Assembly: GCA_017303975.1 (NCBI GenBank)
Contig: JAFLBG010000004.1
Span: 62,001 to 126,000, forward strand
Length of the DNA stretch: 64,000 bases
Direction: 5' to 3'
Source: Bacteroidota bacterium
Lineage (GTDB): Bacteria; Bacteroidota; Bacteroidia; JAFLBG01
Below the pieces are notes generated by a model. It worked only from the letters and a program-made list of their open reading frames with translations. It ran no database searches and was not told the DNA's origin. Made by a program: the position numbers and the translations under genes. This document shows, piece after piece, positions 60,796 through 64,000 of the stretch; the first letter of the stretch is position 1, and every line of letters starts with the position of its first letter.

Positions 60796-63369
60796 TTACA
60801 ATTCGCCCATATTTGCTCCAATAGTAAAGTGGAACTGTCCTTGTGGTTTACCGGTTTGTATATTGCGCCCTGAACCATAATTATCATTAGGGTTGTAGTC
60901 GAAGCCCCAACCATAGTCAAAGCCAATCAAGCCAAACATGGGTAAAAATATTCTAACTCCCAATCCTGCAGAGCGTTTTAGCTCAAATGGACGGTATTTT
61001 TGAATACTATTCCAGGTGTTTCCGGCTTCTGCAAAGGCTAAGCAGTAAATAGTTGCTTGCGGATTTAATGAAATAGGGAAACGCAACTCTGTTGTGTATC
61101 TATTTACCATTGGCGACCCACCTGCGCTTGAAATGCTGGCATCGTTGTATCCTCTAAGTGCAACAATTTCATTTCCTAAAATTCCATTGAACCCAGTCAT
61201 ACCACTACCACCAACAACAAATCGTTCAAATGGAGAGCGCCCTACTTTCGAATTGTACATGCCTAAAAAACCGTATCCTACCTTGGTGTAAAGCACTAAA
61301 TTTCTTGCTTCTTTACCCTCTGCTGCTTTCTTATTGGTTAATTGGGTAAACCATGCAGCTGTAAATTTATATTTTTGGTATTCGATAAATTTGAATCGTT
61401 CTTGTGCGGTAGCAGTAGAATAATCTAACTTGTTGAATAAGGAGTAGGGTGGAGTAAGTTGCGCTGAAAACGAAATATTACTTCCTCGTGTTTCGAAAAT
61501 AGGTTTGTCAACTGAGTTTCTGGATATACTGAATCTGTAGCTAATATTGTTTGCAAAGCCCGAAGAAAGCGAAGGAATTACCGAACCAAAATTATTTACT
61601 TGGTAATACTGGTAGTTCAACTCTTGGTACAAAACAAAATAGTCATCGGGCTTACGCAGTCTGTTCCCTAGACCGACAGAAGCTCCGGTTATTTTTAAGA
61701 AATTCCAATCACTTTTTGCTCTATTTTTTCCATCGCTCCCTAAAATCCCACTGTTTTGAACGGTGTGATATGCCGAAAAACTTAATGAATTTGGTCTTTT
61801 CCCGCCTAACCAAGGTTCTGTAAACGACATGTTATAGCTTTGAAAAGGAAGCCCGTTGGCTTGTGCTCGCAAGCTTAAACGTTGTCCATCTCCGGTAGGT
61901 AGAGGTCTCCAAGCTTCTTTCTTGAAAAAGTTTTTCGTAGAAAAGTTATTAAAGGTAATTCCGAGTGTTCCTACAACACTTCTGTTTCCCCATCCACCGG
62001 ACAGTTCAATTTGGTCGTTTGGTTTTTCTTCAACTGCATAATCAATATCAACGGTTCCGTTTGCTGGATTTGGAATAGGATTCGGAACCGTTTTTTCTGG
62101 GTCGAAATAGCCTAGTTGGGCTAGTTCTCGTGTGGTACGAATAATATCTGCACGGCTAAATAGCATTCCCGGTCTGGTGCGAATTTCTCGCATAATAACG
62201 TGGTCGTTGGTTTTTGTATTTCCGCTTACCGTTACCTTATTGATGGTGGCCTGCTTGCCTTCGTACATGCGTATTTCCAGGTCTATGGAGTCGTTTTCTA
62301 CATTTATTTCTACCGGAGTTATTTGAAAAAATAAATATCCATCGTCCATGTACAAAGAGCTAACATCAATGCCGTTGGGGTTCATATTCAACTTTTGGCT
62401 TAATAAATCTTGGTTAAAAATATCGCCCTTTTTTATTGCCAATACATTTGATAATTCTTTAGCTGTGTATTTGGTATTGCCCATCCAGCTTATGTTTCTG
62501 AAATAGAATTTTTTTCCTTCTGACAAGGTAATCTCTATATTTACACGCTTCTTTTTTCTGAAAGGAACTTTGTAAACTGTGTCTTTTAAAATTTTAGCAT
62601 CGCGAAATCCTGTGGTATTGTATTTTGTAATAATTCCGGGCAAATCTTTTTCTAAATTCTCTTCTAGGTATTTGCCATTGTTGAAAGGGTTGTACCACAC
62701 TTTTTCTTTTGTTTCTTTCAATGCTTTTTTAAGTTTCATTTTAGAAAACGAAGTGGCATTGTGGAAAATGATTTTATTTACCTTGTATTTTCCTCCCTTT
62801 TTAATGTTGATATATAGTGTTACCGAATTAGATAACAGCGAGTCTTTTTCCGGTCTAATGGTTACTTCTGTATCCATAAAACCCTTGTCTATAAAGAAAT
62901 TTTTGGTTATTGCACTTGTTGATGCAATTAAATGATCGGTAATTACTTTTCCTTTTACCAGTTTTATTTTTTCTCGTAAATCATCTGCTTCTCCTTTTTT
63001 GATTCCCTTAAAAGTAAATTTAGAAAGTCGAGGTCGTTCTACTAAAGAAATTTCCAAGAAAACAGTATTACCAACCAATTTGGTAATAGTTATTTTTATA
63101 TCATCAAAAAGTCCTTGTTTCCAAAGGTTTTCAATTGCATCAGAAATTCGTTCGCCAGGAATAGAAACTTTATCACCTACAGATAGTCCGGAAACAGTAG
63201 CAATAATTCCTTTATCTAAAAATTGCGGTCCGGTAACGGTAATACCCCCAATTTCAAACTCTTGCGGAGTTTGATAATTTATAGCAAAGCTATCTGTTTG
63301 CAGCGCTACTTGTGCATTGTAGGCGCTATAGGTTACACATAAGATAAAAAATAAAACTATTCTTTGCAT
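60796..63369 (-). CDS. bamA: Outer-membrane protein assembly factor BamA
   Basis: 857 residues with a signal peptide (cleavage near YNAQV). Five POTRA domains cover about 35-450 (FEIGGITVTGPQFLDKG, FTFKGIKKGEADDL, ISWMGNTKYTAKELSNVL, INKVTVSGNTKTNDHVIMREI, in order). The 16-strand Omp85 barrel covers about 460-857, with the conserved VGGSGMTGFNGILG segment and a late FGLIGFDYGWGFDY. It inserts beta-barrel proteins into the outer membrane. It starts five bases after uppS ends. Confidence 0.95.
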   Translation of the reverse strand: MQRIVLFFILCVTYSAYNAQVALQTDSFAINYQTPQEFEIGGITVTGPQFLDKGIIATVSGLSVGDKVSIPGERISDAIENLWKQGLFDDIKITITKLVGNTVFLEISLVERPRLSKFTFKGIKKGEADDLREKIKLVKGKVITDHLIASTSAITKNFFIDKGFMDTEVTIRPEKDSLLSNSVTLYINIKKGGKYKVNKIIFHNATSFSKMKLKKALKETKEKVWYNPFNNGKYLEENLEKDLPGIITKYNTTGFRDAKILKDTVYKVPFRKKKRVNIEITLSEGKKFYFRNISWMGNTKYTAKELSNVLAIKKGDIFNQDLLSQKLNMNPNGIDVSSLYMDDGYLFFQITPVEINVENDSIDLEIRMYEGKQATINKVTVSGNTKTNDHVIMREIRTRPGMLFSRADIIRTTRELAQLGYFDPEKTVPNPIPNPANGTVDIDYAVEEKPNDQIELSGGWGNRSVVGTLGITFNNFSTKNFFKKEAWRPLPTGDGQRLSLRAQANGLPFQSYNMSFTEPWLGGKRPNSLSFSAYHTVQNSGILGSDGKNRAKSDWNFLKITGASVGLGNRLRKPDDYFVLYQELNYQYYQVNNFGSVIPSLSSGFANNISYRFSISRNSVDKPIFETRGSNISFSAQLTPPYSLFNKLDYSTATAQERFKFIEYQKYKFTAAWFTQLTNKKAAEGKEARNLVLYTKVGYGFLGMYNSKVGRSPFERFVVGGSGMTGFNGILGNEIVALRGYNDASISSAGGSPMVNRYTTELRFPISLNPQATIYCLAFAEAGNTWNSIQKYRPFELKRSAGLGVRIFLPMFGLIGFDYGWGFDYNPNDNYGSGRNIQTGKPQGQFHFTIGANMGEL

Positions 63370-63374
63370 CTTTC

Positions 63375-64000
63375 CTATTGTGTGGTTAGTTGCTCGCTTG
63401 TTTTTCCAAATCTGCGTTCGCGATTTTGGTAATCATAGATGGCTTCAAAAAAGTCTTCTTTTCTAAAGTCCGGCCAAAATTTATCGGTAAAATAAAATTC
63501 GGCATACGACAGTTGCCAAAGTAAAAAGTTGCTAATTCTATGTTCGCCACTGGTACGAATCATTAATTCAGGATCCGGCACATTTCGAGTGGTTAAGTAG
63601 GAAGAAAATAGCGTCTCGTCAATATTTTCGATGGTAATTTTATTGTTAGAAACATCTCCGGCAATTTTCTTCACGGCATCAATAATTTCCCATTTAGAGC
63701 TATAGCTTAATGCAAGAACTAAGTTGGTTCTTGTGTTTTGAGATGTGTTTTTAATTGCTTCGTTTAGTTCGTTTAAACAGTCGGTAGGCAGCGATTTTAG
63801 GTTGCCTATGGCGTGCAAGCGAATATTGTTTTTATTCAATGTTGGTGTTTCTGCATTAATGGTGTGTACCAGTAAACTCATCAATGCATCTACTTCTTCT
63901 TTAGGTCTGTTCCAGTTTTCGGTCGAGAAGGCATAAAGAGTAATATATTCCACCCCAATTTCGGCAGCAGCCTCAACAGTTTCTCTTACCGATTTAACGC
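63375..64000 (-). CDS. uppS: Isoprenyl (undecaprenyl) diphosphate synthase, 5' end cut by window
   Basis: The frame is open from the window edge to the stop at 63375 (208 codons visible). EIGVEYITLYAFSTENWNRP is the conserved cis-prenyltransferase segment, and RTSGEHRISNFLLWQLSYAEFYF is the conserved C-terminal part with the substrate-binding Arg. The N-terminal ~40 residues with the catalytic Asp are outside the window. The enzyme makes the undecaprenyl carrier for cell-wall synthesis. It is the first visible gene of the uppS-bamA-ompH-ompH unit. Confidence 0.95.
   Translation of the reverse strand, partial: VKSVRETVEAAAEIGVEYITLYAFSTENWNRPKEEVDALMSLLVHTINAETPTLNKNNIRLHAIGNLKSLPTDCLNELNEAIKNTSQNTRTNLVLALSYSSKWEIIDAVKKIAGDVSNNKITIENIDETLFSSYLTTRNVPDPELMIRTSGEHRISNFLLWQLSYAEFYFTDKFWPDFRKEDFFEAIYDYQNRERRFGKTSEQLTTQ

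Noticed and set aside
1-64000. tRNA, rRNA, prophage or insertion-sequence genes
   Set aside because: I looked for transposase, integrase and phage motifs in the proteins and for tRNA-like cloverleaf sequence in the gaps and saw none; a scan with dedicated tools could still find a small RNA.

Overview
The window is a gene-dense, AT-rich chromosomal segment from a member of the Bacteroidota. The evidence is: four probable cargo proteins with type IX secretion (T9SS) C-terminal sorting domains (three type A, one of them cut by the window edge; one type B); a PorW/SprE-like T9SS component; long IspG with the insertion typical of the phylum; promoters of the TTTG-N(18-23)-TAnnTTTG kind; and a general lack of Shine-Dalgarno sequences. 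I cannot name the genus. No rRNA, tRNA, CRISPR array, prophage or insertion sequence was seen, and no gap between genes exceeds about 220 bases.

Layout. 1-8.2 kb: a secreted AttH/CrtC-like protein (3' end cut off), an M42 peptidase, an SPFH-domain lipoprotein, a small membrane protein, and a 1399-residue repeat adhesin. 8.2-16.4 kb: a trans-sulfuration enzyme, a DUF5684 membrane protein, a SpmA-SpmB fusion, a DUF4153 protein, ssb, ispG and an SRPBCC protein. 16.5-21.6 kb: a T9SS cargo protein, a GNAT acetyltransferase with a damaged or unusual 5' end, a tyrosine-rich secreted protein, and an acyl-CoA carboxylase beta chain. 21.6-31.3 kb: a seven-gene tetR-tolC-RND-ABC efflux operon with a probable operator. 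31.3-33.9 kb: rseP with two unknown downstream genes. 34-38.5 kb: hemA, a hemC-hemD fusion and gltX, i.e. the tRNA-dependent start of tetrapyrrole synthesis. 38.6-50.3 kb: an M16 peptidase, a propeller/SpoIIE phosphatase, a PKD-repeat T9SS cargo, dxr and an M23 peptidase. 50.4-55.2 kb: porW/sprE, a periplasmic metal-binding HMA protein, a gamma carbonic anhydrase-like protein and an MFS transporter. 55.2-58.5 kb: an ATP-cone/PD-(D/E)XK nuclease fusion, divergent from a free-standing B12-binding domain, a crotonase and a type I asparaginase. 58.5-64 kb: murI, two ompH/skp paralogues, bamA and uppS (5' end cut off), an envelope-assembly cluster.

Most of the window is housekeeping, envelope and secretion functions. 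The points most worth a second look are the ATP-cone nuclease, the RND plus ABC efflux operon with its palindromic operator, the in-frame stop at the start of the GNAT gene, three promoters placed so close to start codons that the messages look leaderless, the inverted repeat between the two ompH genes, and dispersed hairpin repeats. I did not find a clear new defence or mobile system.
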